Assembly (NCBI RefSeq): GCF_001648115.1 | Contig: NZ_CP011299.1 | Location: 543,836 to 607,835 of the forward strand | DNA from: Buchnera aphidicola (Schlechtendalia chinensis) | Lineage (GTDB): Bacteria > Pseudomonadota > Gammaproteobacteria > Enterobacterales > Enterobacteriaceae | Reading direction: 5' to 3' | DNA: 64,000 nucleotides | Shown: piece by piece, positions 1-10,390 of the stretch | Layout: every line of letters begins with the position of its first letter | How positions within the stretch are numbered: the first letter of the stretch is position 1 | Notes under the pieces: generated by a model | Seen by the model: the letters and a program-made list of their open reading frames with translations, nothing else | What the model was told of the DNA's origin: nothing | The model's database searches: none | Made by a program: the position numbers and the translations under genes

Positions 1-393
1 GTGATTTTTTGATTTTACTAAAGGAGATGATTGATGGTTTACGTTTCTACTTCCTAACATTTGCATTGTTCCACCTACACCAACAATAATCTCTGTAACA
101 TATCTGTCTATTCCATTTTGATCCTGCCATTTTCTAGTTTGTAACGATCCTTCAACGTAAACTTGAGATCCTTTTTTTAAATATTCTCCTGCAATTTCTG
201 CTAACTTATTAAAAAAAACAATTTTATGCCATTCCGTCTTTTCTCTTATCTCTCCAGTATTCTTATCTTTCCAATTTTCAGACGTAGCCAATGTAATATT
301 AGTCACTGCTATTCCGTTTTGCATATATCTAATTTCTGGATCCTGACCCACATATCCTATAAGGATAACTTTATTTACCCCTCTACTAGCCAT
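1..393 (-). CDS. ssb: Single-stranded DNA-binding protein, C-terminus beyond window
   Basis: Reading the minus strand from the ATG at 391-393 gives an open frame to the window edge (131 codons). It begins [20 protein letters not shown], the typical start of bacterial SSB. The OB-fold core follows, with conserved stretches such as [10 protein letters not shown] and [16 protein letters not shown] coats single-stranded DNA during replication, recombination and repair and recruits partners through an acidic C-terminal tip, which is not visible here. Only the 3' part of the gene is missing. The family call is secure from the N-terminal 110 residues. The plus-strand frame inside it (226-423) is a shadow. 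Confidence 0.95.
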   Translation of the reverse strand, partial: MASRGVNKVILIGYVGQDPEIRYMQNGIAVTNITLATSENWKDKNTGEIREKTEWHKIVFFNKLAEIAGEYLKKGSQVYVEGSLQTRKWQDQNGIDRYVTEIIVGVGGTMQMLGSRNVNHQSSPLVKSKNH

Positions 394-633
394 AATTTTG
401 ATCTCAACTCAAAAAATTATTAATTTTTATTAAAATAATTGTAAATTCATGAGTTTTTAGTATATCATGAAACATATTAATTTTCATAAATACATAAATT
501 CTATTTGAAAAATTTATAAAAATAAAACATTAAAACATTCAATATTAATACTATTAATAAATGTCAAACTTTTAATCGTAATTTAATTAAACATTATACA
601 TTTAGAACAATTCATAATATCTAACAAAATAAC

Positions 634-1587
634 ATGAAAAATTATTACAAATTTTCAGTTGCTCCTATGCTACATTACACTGATCGACACTGCAGATTTT
701 TACATCGACAATTCACTAAAAAAACATTATTGTATACTGAAATGATTACTGAAGATCATTTAATTCAATCAAAACATAAAGTTTTAGAAACTTATGAACA
801 TCCAATTGCTCTCCAAGTTGCTGGGAAAAACCCCAAAAAATTAGAAAGATGCGCGATTATAGCTCATTTGCAAGGATACGATGAAATAAATTTAAATGTA
901 GGCTGTCCTTCTAAAAAAATACAATATGCAGGGTTCGGAATATATTTAATAAAAAATATCCCTCTTTTAACAAATATTGTCAAAATAATGGTAAATGCAA
1001 GTCCAATACCAGTAAGTATAAAAACAAGAATTGGATTAGATGAATATGATAACTATTACTTTCTAAAAAATCTTATAGAGAACGTTTCAAAATACGGGCT
1101 ATGTCAAAAATTTATAATTCATGCACGAAAAGCATTATCTCAAGGTATTAGTACAAAAGAAAATAGAACAATTCCAAAATTAAATTACAACATAGTATAT
1201 GCACTAAAAAAAGATTTTCCAAAATTAACTATAATTATTAATGGAAACATCAAATCCATAAAAGATTCCAAAATGCATTTAAAGTACGTTGATGGAGTTA
1301 TGATAGGACGATCTATATATAATAATCCTTCTATACTATCTCAAATAGATTCAGAAATTATTGAATTAAAAAAAAATATTATAAAAGTACTCACAGAAAA
1401 TATGTATCCTTATATTGAAAAAGAATTATGCACAGGAACACCTTTAAAACATATTTCACGACACATGTTAGGACTATTTCATGGATTTCATGGATGTAAA
1501 AGGTGGAAACAACATATCATTGAAAATTCGTATAAAAAAAATTCTAACATAAAAGTATTAGAAAAAGCATTAAAATTTGTTGCTTAA
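634..1587 (+). CDS. dusA: tRNA-dihydrouridine synthase A
   Basis: Flavoenzyme that reduces uridines in the tRNA D-loop (U20/U20a in E. coli DusA). The 317-residue product is close to the family length. The N-terminus APMLHYTDRHCRFLHR matches the DusA flavin-binding start. The catalytic-cysteine motif NVGCPSKK is present near residue 90. Further DusA signatures are FIIHARKA, the run KENRTIPKLNY, INGNIKS and the phosphate-binding DGVMIGRSIYNNP. One oddity: after the catalytic Cys the usual G-A-C-L-M segment reads GIYLI. It stands alone in the plus-strand run dusA-dnaB-gshB-ruvX. The start is the first ATG of the frame; no strong Shine-Dalgarno is evident. Confidence 0.93.
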   Translation: MKNYYKFSVAPMLHYTDRHCRFLHRQFTKKTLLYTEMITEDHLIQSKHKVLETYEHPIALQVAGKNPKKLERCAIIAHLQGYDEINLNVGCPSKKIQYAGFGIYLIKNIPLLTNIVKIMVNASPIPVSIKTRIGLDEYDNYYFLKNLIENVSKYGLCQKFIIHARKALSQGISTKENRTIPKLNYNIVYALKKDFPKLTIIINGNIKSIKDSKMHLKYVDGVMIGRSIYNNPSILSQIDSEIIELKKNIIKVLTENMYPYIEKELCTGTPLKHISRHMLGLFHGFHGCKRWKQHIIENSYKKNSNIKVLEKALKFVA

Positions 1588-1794
1588 AAGTAGTAATAAC
1601 GTATTATTAAAAATTTTAAAACAAAAATTCATATACATTCCAGTATTCATTATACTATTAAAATTCAATAAATTTATCAAAAGTCTAATTTAAAAACAAA
1701 AACTTTTTATTTAATAGTAAAACTATTTTAGTTACATATCTTATTTTGAAAATAAAGATATAATTTATACTTAAAACGATTGAATTTTGGTGTT

Positions 1795-3189
1795 ATGTTA
1801 AAAATGTCACAAAAAAAAATATACAATAACCAAATTGAAGAAAACATTATACCACCTCATTCTATAGAAGCTGAGCAATCTATATTAGGTGGGCTAATGT
1901 TAGATAACGAACAATGGGATTGCATAACAGAAAAAATTACAGAAAACGATTTTTTTAGTTTGCCTCACAAACTAATTTTCCGAGAAATGCAATGTCTACT
2001 AAATCGAGGATATCCTATTGATCTCATAACGTTATCAGAATCTTTAGAGAAAAAAGGAGAATTAGAAAAAATAGGAAGATTTTCTTACTTAGCAGAATTA
2101 TCTAAAAATATTCCAAGCACTGCTAATATTTCAACTTACGCTGAAATAGTTCGTGAACATTCTATTGTTCGAGAAATAATTCAAGAAGCAAGGAAAATTA
2201 TCCATATTGGATATAATTTACAAGGTCAAACTAGTGAACAACTCTTAAATTTAGCTGAATCTAAAATATTCAATATTACAGAAAACCGTCTAAAGATAAA
2301 CTCTCAACCTAAAAATATAGAACAAATTCTCGATACTACTCTAAAAAACATCGAAAAGTTACTTAATACATCTAATAAAGGAATTACCGGAATTAATACA
2401 GGATATCAGGATCTCAATAAAAAAACGTCAGGATTACAACCTTCAAATTTAATTATTATTGCTGCTCGTCCTTCAATGGGAAAAACAACATTCGCTATGA
2501 ATATTTGTGAAAACATTGCGATGACTTATGAAAAGCCGGTATTAATTTTCAGTTTAGAAATGTCAGGAGAACAAATCATGATGCGCATGTTGTCCTCATT
2601 ATCTCGAGTAAATCAAGAAAAAATACGAACCGGAAAACTTAACGATGAAGACTGGTCTCGAATTTCTAGTACAATAAACATTTTATTAAAGAAAAAAAAC
2701 ATGTATATTGATGATTCATCAACACTAACACCTACAGAAATGCGATCTAGATCACGAAGAATTTACCGCGAAAACAATGGATTAAGCCTAATTATGGTAG
2801 ATTATTTACAATTAATAAAAGTTCCATCATTAATCGGAAATAGAACACTAGAAATTGCTGAAGTATCAAGAACACTAAAAGCATTAGCAAAAGAATTGCA
2901 TGTTCCTATAATAGCATTATCACAATTAAATAGATTGTTAGAACAAAGAGGAGATAAAAGACCAATAAACTCTGATTTAAGAGAATCAGGATCTCTGGAA
3001 CAAGATGCAGATTTAATTATGTTCATATACCGAGATGAACTATATCACGAAAACACAGATTTAAAAGGAATTGCAGAAATAATCATAGGAAAACAAAGGA
3101 ATGGACCTATTGGTACAATTAAATTAACGTTTAATGGTCATTGGTCTCGATTTGATAACTATTCTGAATCCAATTATTATGAAAAATAA
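1795..3189 (+). CDS. dnaB: Replicative DNA helicase DnaB
   Basis: Hexameric 5'-3' helicase that drives the replication fork and binds primase. The N-terminal domain starts with PPHSIEAEQSILGG as in E. coli. The RecA-like domain has Walker A (ARPSMGKTTFAMN), Walker B (LIMVDYLQLI), the segment IIALSQLNRLLEQR and the DLRESGSLEQDAD loop. A TTG lies upstream in frame at 1780, but ATG codons at 1795 and 1804 give a protein of normal length; the choice between them is open because no clear Shine-Dalgarno is visible. With the 1795 start the product is 464 residues (E. coli 471). Its neighbours are dusA upstream and gshB downstream. Confidence 0.95.
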   Translation: MLKMSQKKIYNNQIEENIIPPHSIEAEQSILGGLMLDNEQWDCITEKITENDFFSLPHKLIFREMQCLLNRGYPIDLITLSESLEKKGELEKIGRFSYLAELSKNIPSTANISTYAEIVREHSIVREIIQEARKIIHIGYNLQGQTSEQLLNLAESKIFNITENRLKINSQPKNIEQILDTTLKNIEKLLNTSNKGITGINTGYQDLNKKTSGLQPSNLIIIAARPSMGKTTFAMNICENIAMTYEKPVLIFSLEMSGEQIMMRMLSSLSRVNQEKIRTGKLNDEDWSRISSTINILLKKKNMYIDDSSTLTPTEMRSRSRRIYRENNGLSLIMVDYLQLIKVPSLIGNRTLEIAEVSRTLKALAKELHVPIIALSQLNRLLEQRGDKRPINSDLRESGSLEQDADLIMFIYRDELYHENTDLKGIAEIIIGKQRNGPIGTIKLTFNGHWSRFDNYSESNYYEK

Positions 3190-3552
3190 AATTTTTTTTA
3201 TAAATGCAATATTAAAAAAATAATAAAACTAATGTGATAAAAAGAAATTAAAAGGCATTAATTTAAAAAAATGATTTCGACTAACTTTTTAAAATACGTT
3301 TTACTATTATATAAAAATATCTGTAGTATATAAAACAATATTTGTAAAGTTTCAAAAACTCAGAAACAAAAAAATTAAACGTACAAAATAGTTTTTTAAA
3401 AAATTTTAACATTCACTTTAAAAAACTATAATAATGTAGTTGACAAAAAATACCTATATTATTATTCTAAATACATAATAATTCTTAAAAAATAGAATTT
3501 GAATGATATTAAAAAATAAGATTAATATAGAGCAAGTATAAATGCAAAAAAA
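3190..3552. other. 363-bp gene-free spacer dnaB-gshB
   Basis: AT-rich non-coding sequence with no recognisable gene remnant. Its only supported feature is the sigma-70-type promoter at 3440-3468 that should drive gshB. Confidence 0.5.
3440..3468 (+). promoter_or_regulatory. Sigma-70 promoter for gshB
   Basis: A perfect -35 box TTGACA (3440-3445) is followed after exactly 17 bases by TATTCT (3463-3468). Transcription would start near 3475, about 75 bases before the gshB ATG. A perfect -35 is notable against the AT-rich background. Confidence 0.55.
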
Positions 3553-4512
3553 ATGAAAATAAAATTAGGAATTGTAATGGATCCTATTTGTTCTATTAAT
3601 ATAAAAAAGGATTCTAGCTTTGCTATATTGTTAGAAGCTCAAAAGAGAAAATATTCAATATACTACATGGAATTATTAGATTTATATCTCGAAAATAATA
3701 AACCATTTGCAAAAGCAAAATTACTAACATTAAAGAACAACATTAAAAAATGGTTTTTTTTTAAAAAAGAAAAAAATATCTCACTATTAAATTTAGACAT
3801 AATTCTAATGAGAAAAGACCCTCCTATTAATGAACAATATATATATATCACTTATATTCTTGAACAAGCTGAAAATCAAGGAGTTCTTGTAATAAATAAA
3901 CCAAAAAGTTTACGTAATTTTAATGAAAAATTGTTTACTATATGGTTTCCTAATTTAATTCCCAAAACTTTAATAACTAGTAACATTTCTAAAATACACA
4001 ACTTTTTACAAAAATATGAAGATATTATAATCAAACCATTAAACGGCATGGGTGGATTCTCAATATTTCGAATAAAAAAAAATGATCCTAATACAATGGT
4101 CATTATTGAAACTATGACTAATCACGGGAAAAAATTGTGTATATCGCAAATTTATCTTCCAGAAATTAAAAATGGAGATAAGAGAATATTAGTTATCAAC
4201 GGAAAACCATTTCCTTGGTGTTTATCTAGAATTCCAAAAATCAATGAAAATCGAGGTAACTTAGCTGTAGGAGGAACAGGAAAAGTAAAAAAATTAACAC
4301 GATATGACTGGAATATAGCAAATTTTGTATCTAAAACACTTAAAAAAAACGGATTATATTTCGTAGGATTAGATGTCATTGGAAATAAACTAACAGAAAT
4401 TAATATTACTAGTCCAACTTGTATAAATGAAATTCAATCTAAATGCAAAATATCTATAAGCAATATAATTTTAAACTCCATAGAAAAACGCCTGTTAAAA
4501 AATAGTTCCTAA
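3553..4512 (+). CDS. gshB: Glutathione synthetase
   Basis: ATP-grasp ligase that joins gamma-glutamylcysteine and glycine, the second step of glutathione synthesis. The product has 319 residues (E. coli 316). It shows the N-terminal LGIVMDP, the ATP-grasp glycine loop KPLNGMGGFSIFR, then GDKRILVINGKPFPW, NRGNLAVGGTG and the C-terminal metal/ATP region GLDVIGNKLTEINITSPTC. It has its own upstream promoter with a perfect TTGACA. As in enterobacteria it is followed by ruvX (yqgF). Glutathione is a plausible redox buffer in the bacteriocyte. Confidence 0.95.
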   Translation: MKIKLGIVMDPICSINIKKDSSFAILLEAQKRKYSIYYMELLDLYLENNKPFAKAKLLTLKNNIKKWFFFKKEKNISLLNLDIILMRKDPPINEQYIYITYILEQAENQGVLVINKPKSLRNFNEKLFTIWFPNLIPKTLITSNISKIHNFLQKYEDIIIKPLNGMGGFSIFRIKKNDPNTMVIIETMTNHGKKLCISQIYLPEIKNGDKRILVINGKPFPWCLSRIPKINENRGNLAVGGTGKVKKLTRYDWNIANFVSKTLKKNGLYFVGLDVIGNKLTEINITSPTCINEIQSKCKISISNIILNSIEKRLLKNSS

Positions 4513-4732
4513 CTATCTATCTTTTAAAAAACTATTTTTTCAAAACTTAGTAATAAAACGTATGTACTAGTAAGAACGAAAATAGAAAAAATTTTAAATA
4601 GTATATAGCTAACAATATCAGAAAATAATAAAATATTATTTAGAACTTTTATGTCTAAAATATGAAAAAATTCAGATCTAAATGTTAGAATTGATATAAA
4701 TAAACTACATAAAATCACGGACATTCATACAA

Positions 4733-5143
4733 ATGACCATTTTAGCATTTGATTTTGGAAGAAAAAATATTGGAGTAGCAGTAGGACAAAAAATTACAAA
4801 AACTGCACAAGTTTTGCCTTCTATAAAAATAAAAAACAAAAAAATAAAAATAGAAATATTTGAAAATCTATTCTATGAATGGCATCCAAATTTTATAATT
4901 GTTGGACTACCATTAAATATGGATGGAACAAAACAAAAAATTACAAAAGAATCAGAAAAATTTTCAAAAAAAATATTTGAATATTTTAAAATACCAATCT
5001 ATCTACACGATGAAAGATTGACTACAGTAGAAGCAAAAACAATACTATTTGAAAAACACGGATTCAAATCATTACGAAAATCGAGAATTGATTCAATATC
5101 TGCAGCTATAATTTTAGAAAGTTGGTTTTCAAACAACATCTAA
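4733..5143 (+). CDS. ruvX: YqgF/RuvX family putative Holliday junction resolvase
   Basis: 136-residue RNase H-fold protein (E. coli YqgF 138). The family motifs are in order: the first acidic motif AFDFGRKNIGVA at residues 4-15, then VGLPLNMDG, DERLTTVEA and a C-terminal D-S-I-S-A-A motif before ILESWF. Members are linked to resolution of branched DNA and to 16S rRNA 5'-end maturation; which activity dominates in a minimal genome is not known. It keeps the ancestral gshB-yqgF order, 220 bases after gshB. The leucine cluster begins directly after it on the opposite strand, so this is one flank of that insertion. Confidence 0.9.
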   Translation: MTILAFDFGRKNIGVAVGQKITKTAQVLPSIKIKNKKIKIEIFENLFYEWHPNFIIVGLPLNMDGTKQKITKESEKFSKKIFEYFKIPIYLHDERLTTVEAKTILFEKHGFKSLRKSRIDSISAAIILESWFSNNI

Positions 5144-5294
5144 TCATAATTCTTATAATAAAAACATCTTTAACATTTTAAAATATATTTATTATTTATA
5201 AATAATTCAATATTTGTACATCATATATATGAACGTAAAAATTAAATATACTTTTTACATCCATATTTTAAAAATTAATAATGTTATGAAAGTA

Positions 5295-6845
5295 CTACAT
5301 TAATAAAGATTTTTTTAATTTTTTTCGTATATATATTATTTTCCAAATACTATTTGAAATATCAATCATAGCTTGTATAAAAGATTCAAAGATATCTTTT
5401 GAGATACCTACTCCATAAAAAATTCGATTTCCATAGCACGCTTCAATCTTAATATTCCCAAAAGTATTAATATTTTCCTTATTCATCATTACAAAATTTT
5501 TTACTTTAAACTTAAATGACGCAATCTCATTGAATATTTTATATATTGCATATATCAATCCATTCTTAGTAATAATAACTCGATTATAAATTTGTGATCC
5601 ACATAAAATTTTTATAGATAAATGTGATGTACCATTCGAACTAGACTTAATAATAAAACTTTTTAATTTAAAATATTCTAATAGTTCACTATTTGAATTA
5701 GAAAAAGATAATATTTCTAAATCATAATCAAAAACTCTACCTTTTCTATCAGAAAGTTTTAGAAAAGAATCATATAAATTATTTAAATTATAGTCATGAT
5801 CTTCTAAATATCCCATATTAGACATGTAATGTTTAACAGCGGCGCGCCCTGAGCGAGAAGTTAAATTTAATAATTTTGATTTCAAGCCTATAGTTTCAGG
5901 AATTATTATTTCGTAATTTTCTCGATTCTTTAATACTCCATCTTGATGTATTCCGGAAGAATGTGTAAAAACATTTTCTCCTACTATAGATTTATTAGAT
6001 GGAATAGATATATTACATATTTTGCTAACTATTTGACTAGTATTATAAATTTCTTTATATTTTATATTAGTATTTAATTTAAAAATGTCATTTCGTACTT
6101 TAATAGCCATAATTACTTCTTCTAAAGATGCATTTCCAGCACGTTCTCCTATTCCATTTATAGTTCCTTCTACTTGTCTTGCTCCTGCTTGTATAGCAGA
6201 AACAGAATTAGCAACAGCCATTCCTAGATCGTTGTGACAATGTATTGATATAACTGCTTTATCAATATTAGGAACTTTTCGATATAAAGAAGTAATTATA
6301 TCTTGAAATTGGCTAGGAATAGTGTAACCGACTGTATCTGGAATATTAATTGTCGTTGCACCAGAACTAATTGCAATTTCTACAATACGACATAAGTTGT
6401 CCAAATCTGTTCTTCCTGCATCTTCACAAGAGAATTCAATATCATCTGTATATTTTCGTGCTCTCTTTATAGAACGAACCGCCATTTCTACGATTTCGTT
6501 AAACGTTCGTCCTAATTTAGATTCCATATGCAAAGAAGACGTGCCTAAAAAAATATGAATCCGAAAATAATCAGCGTTTTTCATCGCTTCAGCTGCTACA
6601 TCTATATCTTTATCAATGCACCTAGCTAAACTACAAACTTTAGAAGTTTTAATATTTTTGGAAATAATACAAATAGATTTAAAATCACCTGGAGACGAAA
6701 TAGGAAATCCTACCTCTATAATATCAACTCCTAATTTTTCTAAAGCAAAAGCTATTTTTAATTTTTTTTCAACACTTAAACTTTCTTGTAAAGATTGCTC
6801 ACCATCTCTTAACGTTGTATCAAAAATAATTAATTGTTGATTCAT
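5295..6845 (-). CDS. leuA: 2-isopropylmalate synthase
   Basis: Condenses acetyl-CoA with 2-ketoisovalerate, the committed and leucine-inhibited step of leucine synthesis. The product has 516 residues (E. coli 523). The catalytic TIM barrel opens with [14 protein letters not shown], with [13 protein letters not shown] as metal-binding motif and a [17 protein letters not shown] loop. The C-terminal third matches the length of the regulatory domain. It lies last in a minus-strand cluster leuB-leuC-leuD-leuA, separated from leuD by about 400 bases. In E. coli and on Buchnera plasmids leuA comes first. The plus-strand ORF at 6616-6840 is a shadow. Confidence 0.96.
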   Translation of the reverse strand: MNQQLIIFDTTLRDGEQSLQESLSVEKKLKIAFALEKLGVDIIEVGFPISSPGDFKSICIISKNIKTSKVCSLARCIDKDIDVAAEAMKNADYFRIHIFLGTSSLHMESKLGRTFNEIVEMAVRSIKRARKYTDDIEFSCEDAGRTDLDNLCRIVEIAISSGATTINIPDTVGYTIPSQFQDIITSLYRKVPNIDKAVISIHCHNDLGMAVANSVSAIQAGARQVEGTINGIGERAGNASLEEVIMAIKVRNDIFKLNTNIKYKEIYNTSQIVSKICNISIPSNKSIVGENVFTHSSGIHQDGVLKNRENYEIIIPETIGLKSKLLNLTSRSGRAAVKHYMSNMGYLEDHDYNLNNLYDSFLKLSDRKGRVFDYDLEILSFSNSNSELLEYFKLKSFIIKSSSNGTSHLSIKILCGSQIYNRVIITKNGLIYAIYKIFNEIASFKFKVKNFVMMNKENINTFGNIKIEACYGNRIFYGVGISKDIFESFIQAMIDISNSIWKIIYIRKKLKKSLLM

Positions 6846-7250
6846 TTATCTTCCTAAAAATTAAATTTATAATATGATATTCTTGAAAAATTTATAAAAT
6901 AAAGAAATAATAATTTTCTTTATTACGAATACTAGTTAACACTGAAACTTTTAAATAACGTTTATTGCGTATGCTTATTTCAAAAAATCATACTAAAACT
7001 ATAAAATATATATTACGATTCTTTGTATATTTTAAAAAATTAAAAGATTCAACTACATACATAGTATGTAAATAGTATTGCATATCAAAAATTAAAAATA
7101 TAAAGAAATAAAAAAACATTGAAAATATAATCATAAAAAATTTATTTTAATTCAATGACAAATAATATAAATGCTAAAAATTTAGAATATAAATGATATT
7201 TATAATGTTTTTTATAAACTAATTAGATAGTTTTAAAATCATCTTAAAAA
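6846..7250. other. 405-bp spacer leuD-leuA with two inverted repeats
   Basis: No gene is visible. Two dyads occur upstream of leuA: a 10-bp perfect inverted repeat at 6898-6907/6915-6924 (loop 7) about 50 bases before the leuA start, and TACATAC/GTATGTA at 7054-7060/7064-7070. In plasmid-borne leu clusters the leuD-leuA interval holds the replication genes, so this spacer may be what remains of the plasmid backbone (inference). No recognisable repA or small heat-shock remnant could be read. Confidence 0.5.
6898..6924 (-). promoter_or_regulatory. Hairpin in the leuA leader, possible attenuator or relic
   Basis: Perfect 10-bp arms AATAAAGAAA / TTTCTTTATT flank a 7-base loop, 53-80 bases upstream of the leuA ATG. 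On the leuA strand the sequence after the hairpin is only moderately T-rich. No leucine-rich leader peptide precedes it. It could be a leader structure or chance in AT-rich sequence. Confidence 0.3.
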
Positions 7251-7862
7251 TTAATTGAAAGGACTTAAAAATTTTGGGATTCTACTTTCATAATATTTTA
7301 TTTTTTCAATATGCTTTAACGTTAAATCAATGTCATCTAATCCATTTAACATACAGCATTTATGAAAATGATTAATCTCAAATGTATGATGTTTGTTATC
7401 TATTAAAATTTTATTCTCAATCAAATTTACTGTTACAAATATACGATGGAACTTTAAAACTAAATTAAATAAATGATCTATTAAATTTTTAGACAGTACT
7501 ACAGGTAACAAACCATTTTTAATACTATTATTATAAAAAATATCAGAAAAACTAGACGATAAAATTACTTTAAATCCGTATTCTAAAAGAGCCCAAACTG
7601 CGTGCTCTCTCGATGATCCGCATCCAAAATTTTCTCGAGACAATAAGATTGTGCTATTCTTATAAAAGTTTTGATTTAAAGAAAAATCAGGATTTTCAAT
7701 TCTTCCTAAATTATCTAAATATCTCCAATTATGAAACAAATGTTTACCAAATCCCGATTTAGTAATCTTTTGTAAAAATTGTTTAGGAATAATCGCATCA
7801 GTATCTATGTTCGATATATCTAAAGGAGCTACCAATCCAGTATAACAAGTAAATTTTTCCAT
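7251..7862 (-). CDS. leuD: 3-isopropylmalate dehydratase small subunit
   Basis: Pairs with LeuC to isomerise 2- to 3-isopropylmalate. The 203-residue product matches the family length. It shows the N-terminal GLVAPLDISNIDTDAIIPKQFL and the swivel-domain active-site loop GCGSSREHAVWAL. It starts 33 bases after leuC ends on the minus strand, so the two subunits are very likely cotranscribed and produced together. Confidence 0.95.
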   Translation of the reverse strand: MEKFTCYTGLVAPLDISNIDTDAIIPKQFLQKITKSGFGKHLFHNWRYLDNLGRIENPDFSLNQNFYKNSTILLSRENFGCGSSREHAVWALLEYGFKVILSSSFSDIFYNNSIKNGLLPVVLSKNLIDHLFNLVLKFHRIFVTVNLIENKILIDNKHHTFEINHFHKCCMLNGLDDIDLTLKHIEKIKYYESRIPKFLSPFN

Positions 7863-7895
7863 ATTTATGTTTCCAAAAAAAAATTTGTATTATAA

Positions 7896-9293
7896 TTATA
7901 ATTTCCTAACATCAACAAAATGACCAAAAAGTGCTGCTGCCGCAGCCATAATTGGACTAACCAAATGTGTTCTTCCACCTCTACCTTGACGACCTTCAAA
8001 ATTTCTGTTACTTGTCGAAGCACAACGTTCTTTACTCTTCAAACAATCACCGTTCATAGCTAAACACATGGAACAGCCAGAATGACGCCATTCAAATCCA
8101 GCGTTAACAAATATTTTATCTAACCCTTCTTCCTCTGCTTGTCGTTTTACCGTACCTGATCCTGGAACAATAATGGCATGCACAGTGTCAGAAATACATT
8201 TATGCTTTACAATATTTGCAACATCACGTAAATCTTCTATTCTAGAATTAGTACATGATCCAATGAATACTTTATCAATTGATACATCTGTTAAATACAT
8301 TCCAGGTTCTAGTCCCATATACTGCAATGATTGTTCTGCACTATTTCTCTCAATAACATCATAATAAGATAAAAGTTCCGGGATTTTTTCATCAATAGAA
8401 ATCGTTTGACTTGGATTAGTCCCCCAAGTAACTTGAGGAGAAACAGAAGATATATCTAACACTACTTTCTTATCGAAATTCGCCCCTAAATCAGATTTTA
8501 AAGTGTTCCAATACAACAATGCACAATTCCAATCTTTGCCTTTTGGGACATATGTACGATTTTTCAAATATTCTACAGTAACTTTATCCGGAGCAATAAT
8601 TCCTGATTTTGCACCCATTTCAATGACCATGTTACATATCGTCATTCTACTTTCCATACTCAAATGAGGAATTAAACTTCCAGAAAATTCTATAACATAT
8701 CCAGATCCACAAGATATCCCTAAACGCCTTATTATAAATAAAATTATGTCTTTTGCTGTAGTTCCATAATTAATATTACCATTCAATTCTATTTTCATAC
8801 TTTTAAAACGATCTTGTTTTAACGTTTGCGTAGACAAAACGTGTTCTACTTCAGATGTACCAATCCCAAAAGATAACGTGCCAAAAGCTCCATGTGTAGA
8901 AGTATGAGAATCACCACAAACTATAGTCATTCCTGGTAAAATCATTCCTTGCTCAGGACCAACAACATGAACAATTCCTTGGTTAGGATTGCTTAAATCA
9001 AACAATTTAATGTTAAATTCTTCACAATTCTTGATTAATTCATTCATTTGTTTCTTAGCTATAACAGTTGAAAGTTCTAAATTTCTACTAATCGTTGGAA
9101 CATTGTGATCCATAACAGCAAAAGTTTTATTCGGTTGTCTTACAAATCTATTCTTAGAACGCATTTCACAAAAAGCTTGAGGAGAAGTAACTTCATGTAT
9201 TAAATGTAAATCTATATACAAGATTGGAAGATGATCTTTTTCTTCACATACTATATGTGCATCATATAATTTTTGATAGAGTGTTTTTTTCAT
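7896..9293 (-). CDS. leuC: 3-isopropylmalate dehydratase large subunit
   Basis: Aconitase-family [4Fe-4S] hydro-lyase of leucine synthesis, 465 residues (E. coli 466). The cluster-binding cysteines are visible: one in IGSCTNSR and two in [10 protein letters not shown]. Other conserved parts are [14 protein letters not shown] and [14 protein letters not shown]. Its ATG overlaps the leuB stop as ATGA (4 bases), which indicates translational coupling. It depends on Fe-S assembly, which the isc genes at 57.5-61.8 kb of this window can supply. Confidence 0.96.
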   Translation of the reverse strand: MKKTLYQKLYDAHIVCEEKDHLPILYIDLHLIHEVTSPQAFCEMRSKNRFVRQPNKTFAVMDHNVPTISRNLELSTVIAKKQMNELIKNCEEFNIKLFDLSNPNQGIVHVVGPEQGMILPGMTIVCGDSHTSTHGAFGTLSFGIGTSEVEHVLSTQTLKQDRFKSMKIELNGNINYGTTAKDIILFIIRRLGISCGSGYVIEFSGSLIPHLSMESRMTICNMVIEMGAKSGIIAPDKVTVEYLKNRTYVPKGKDWNCALLYWNTLKSDLGANFDKKVVLDISSVSPQVTWGTNPSQTISIDEKIPELLSYYDVIERNSAEQSLQYMGLEPGMYLTDVSIDKVFIGSCTNSRIEDLRDVANIVKHKCISDTVHAIIVPGSGTVKRQAEEEGLDKIFVNAGFEWRHSGCSMCLAMNGDCLKSKERCASTSNRNFEGRQGRGGRTHLVSPIMAAAAALFGHFVDVRKL

Positions 9294-10390
9294 TGTATTC
9301 TTCTATAAGATAGAAATTTAGATATAACATCGCCCATTTCACTAGTACTAACAAGATTATTATTCTTTTGCAAGATATCTTTTGTACGATAACCTAATCT
9401 TAAAACTTCATATACTACTGATTCAATAATATTTGAAATTTCAATTAATTGAAAACTATATCTAAATAGCATACCAATTGAAAGAATTAGAGCAATAGGA
9501 TTAGCGATATTTTTTCCTTTGATGTCTGGAGCTGAACCACCTGCTGGCTCATATAAACCAAATCCTGCTTCATTCAAACTGGCTGACGGTAGCAAACCTA
9601 AAGAACCGGTAATTATTGCACATTCATCAGAAATAATGTCACCGAATAAATTAGAACATAAAATTACATCAAACTTATCAGGATTTTTAATTAATTGCAT
9701 AGTAGCATTATCAACATATAAATGAGATAAATTCACTTCAGGATATTCTAATGACACAGTATTAACCGTTTCTCGCCATAATACAGAAGTTTCCAATACG
9801 TTAGCTTTATCAATAGAAACCAGATTACGCTTTCTACTTAAAGCTAATTTAAATGCTATATGAGCTATTCTCTCGATCTCAAATTGATAATACATTTCAG
9901 TATCAAAAGAATACTTTTTAGAATTTACATATTTTGTTCCTTTTCTCTTATTAAAATAAATTCCTCCTATCAATTCGCGCACACACAAAACGTTAAATCC
10001 TCTAGAAACTATCTCAAATCGAAGAGGAGATAAGTTTTCTATTCCAGAATACAAACGAGCTGGTCTCAAATTTGCAAACAAATTAAAATATTTTCTTAAA
10101 GGAAGCAAAGCACCTCTTTCTGGCTGTAAGTAAGACGATAAATTCTCCCATTTTGGACCACCAACAGCTCCAAACAAAATTGCATGAGAATTTTCGCATC
10201 CGCGCAAAGTACTTTCAGGAAGTGCAATTCCATGTCTATCTATTGCAATTCCACCAACATCATATTCTTTTGTTTCAATATTCATACAAAAATTTTTTTG
10301 AAGTACATTTAAAATTTTATATCCTTCTCTCATTATCTCAGGTCCGATACCATCACCTGGTAAAACTGCAATTTTGTATTTTCTCTTCAT
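9290..10390 (-). CDS. leuB: 3-isopropylmalate dehydrogenase
   Basis: NAD-dependent oxidative decarboxylation of 3-isopropylmalate to the leucine keto acid. 366 residues, typical length. Motifs include [12 protein letters not shown] at the start, [19 protein letters not shown], the metal-binding region [16 protein letters not shown] and [10 protein letters not shown] near the NAD site. It is the first gene of the minus-strand cluster here and overlaps leuC by four bases. Upstream lies the longest gene-free stretch of the window. The E. coli order is leuABCD, so the cluster is permuted with the breakpoint between leuA and leuB. Confidence 0.96.
   Translation of the reverse strand: MKRKYKIAVLPGDGIGPEIMREGYKILNVLQKNFCMNIETKEYDVGGIAIDRHGIALPESTLRGCENSHAILFGAVGGPKWENLSSYLQPERGALLPLRKYFNLFANLRPARLYSGIENLSPLRFEIVSRGFNVLCVRELIGGIYFNKRKGTKYVNSKKYSFDTEMYYQFEIERIAHIAFKLALSRKRNLVSIDKANVLETSVLWRETVNTVSLEYPEVNLSHLYVDNATMQLIKNPDKFDVILCSNLFGDIISDECAIITGSLGLLPSASLNEAGFGLYEPAGGSAPDIKGKNIANPIALILSIGMLFRYSFQLIEISNIIESVVYEVLRLGYRTKDILQKNNNLVSTSEMGDVISKFLSYRRIQ

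Noticed and set aside
226-423. 65-residue plus-strand ORF at the start of the window
   Set aside because: It is antisense to the clearly recognised ssb gene and has no motif of its own.
6970-7140. Possible leader peptide upstream of leuA on the minus strand (short ATG frame of about 47 codons)
   Set aside because: It is rich in Phe, Tyr and Ile rather than Leu and has no ribosome site, so it does not look like a leucine attenuator peptide.
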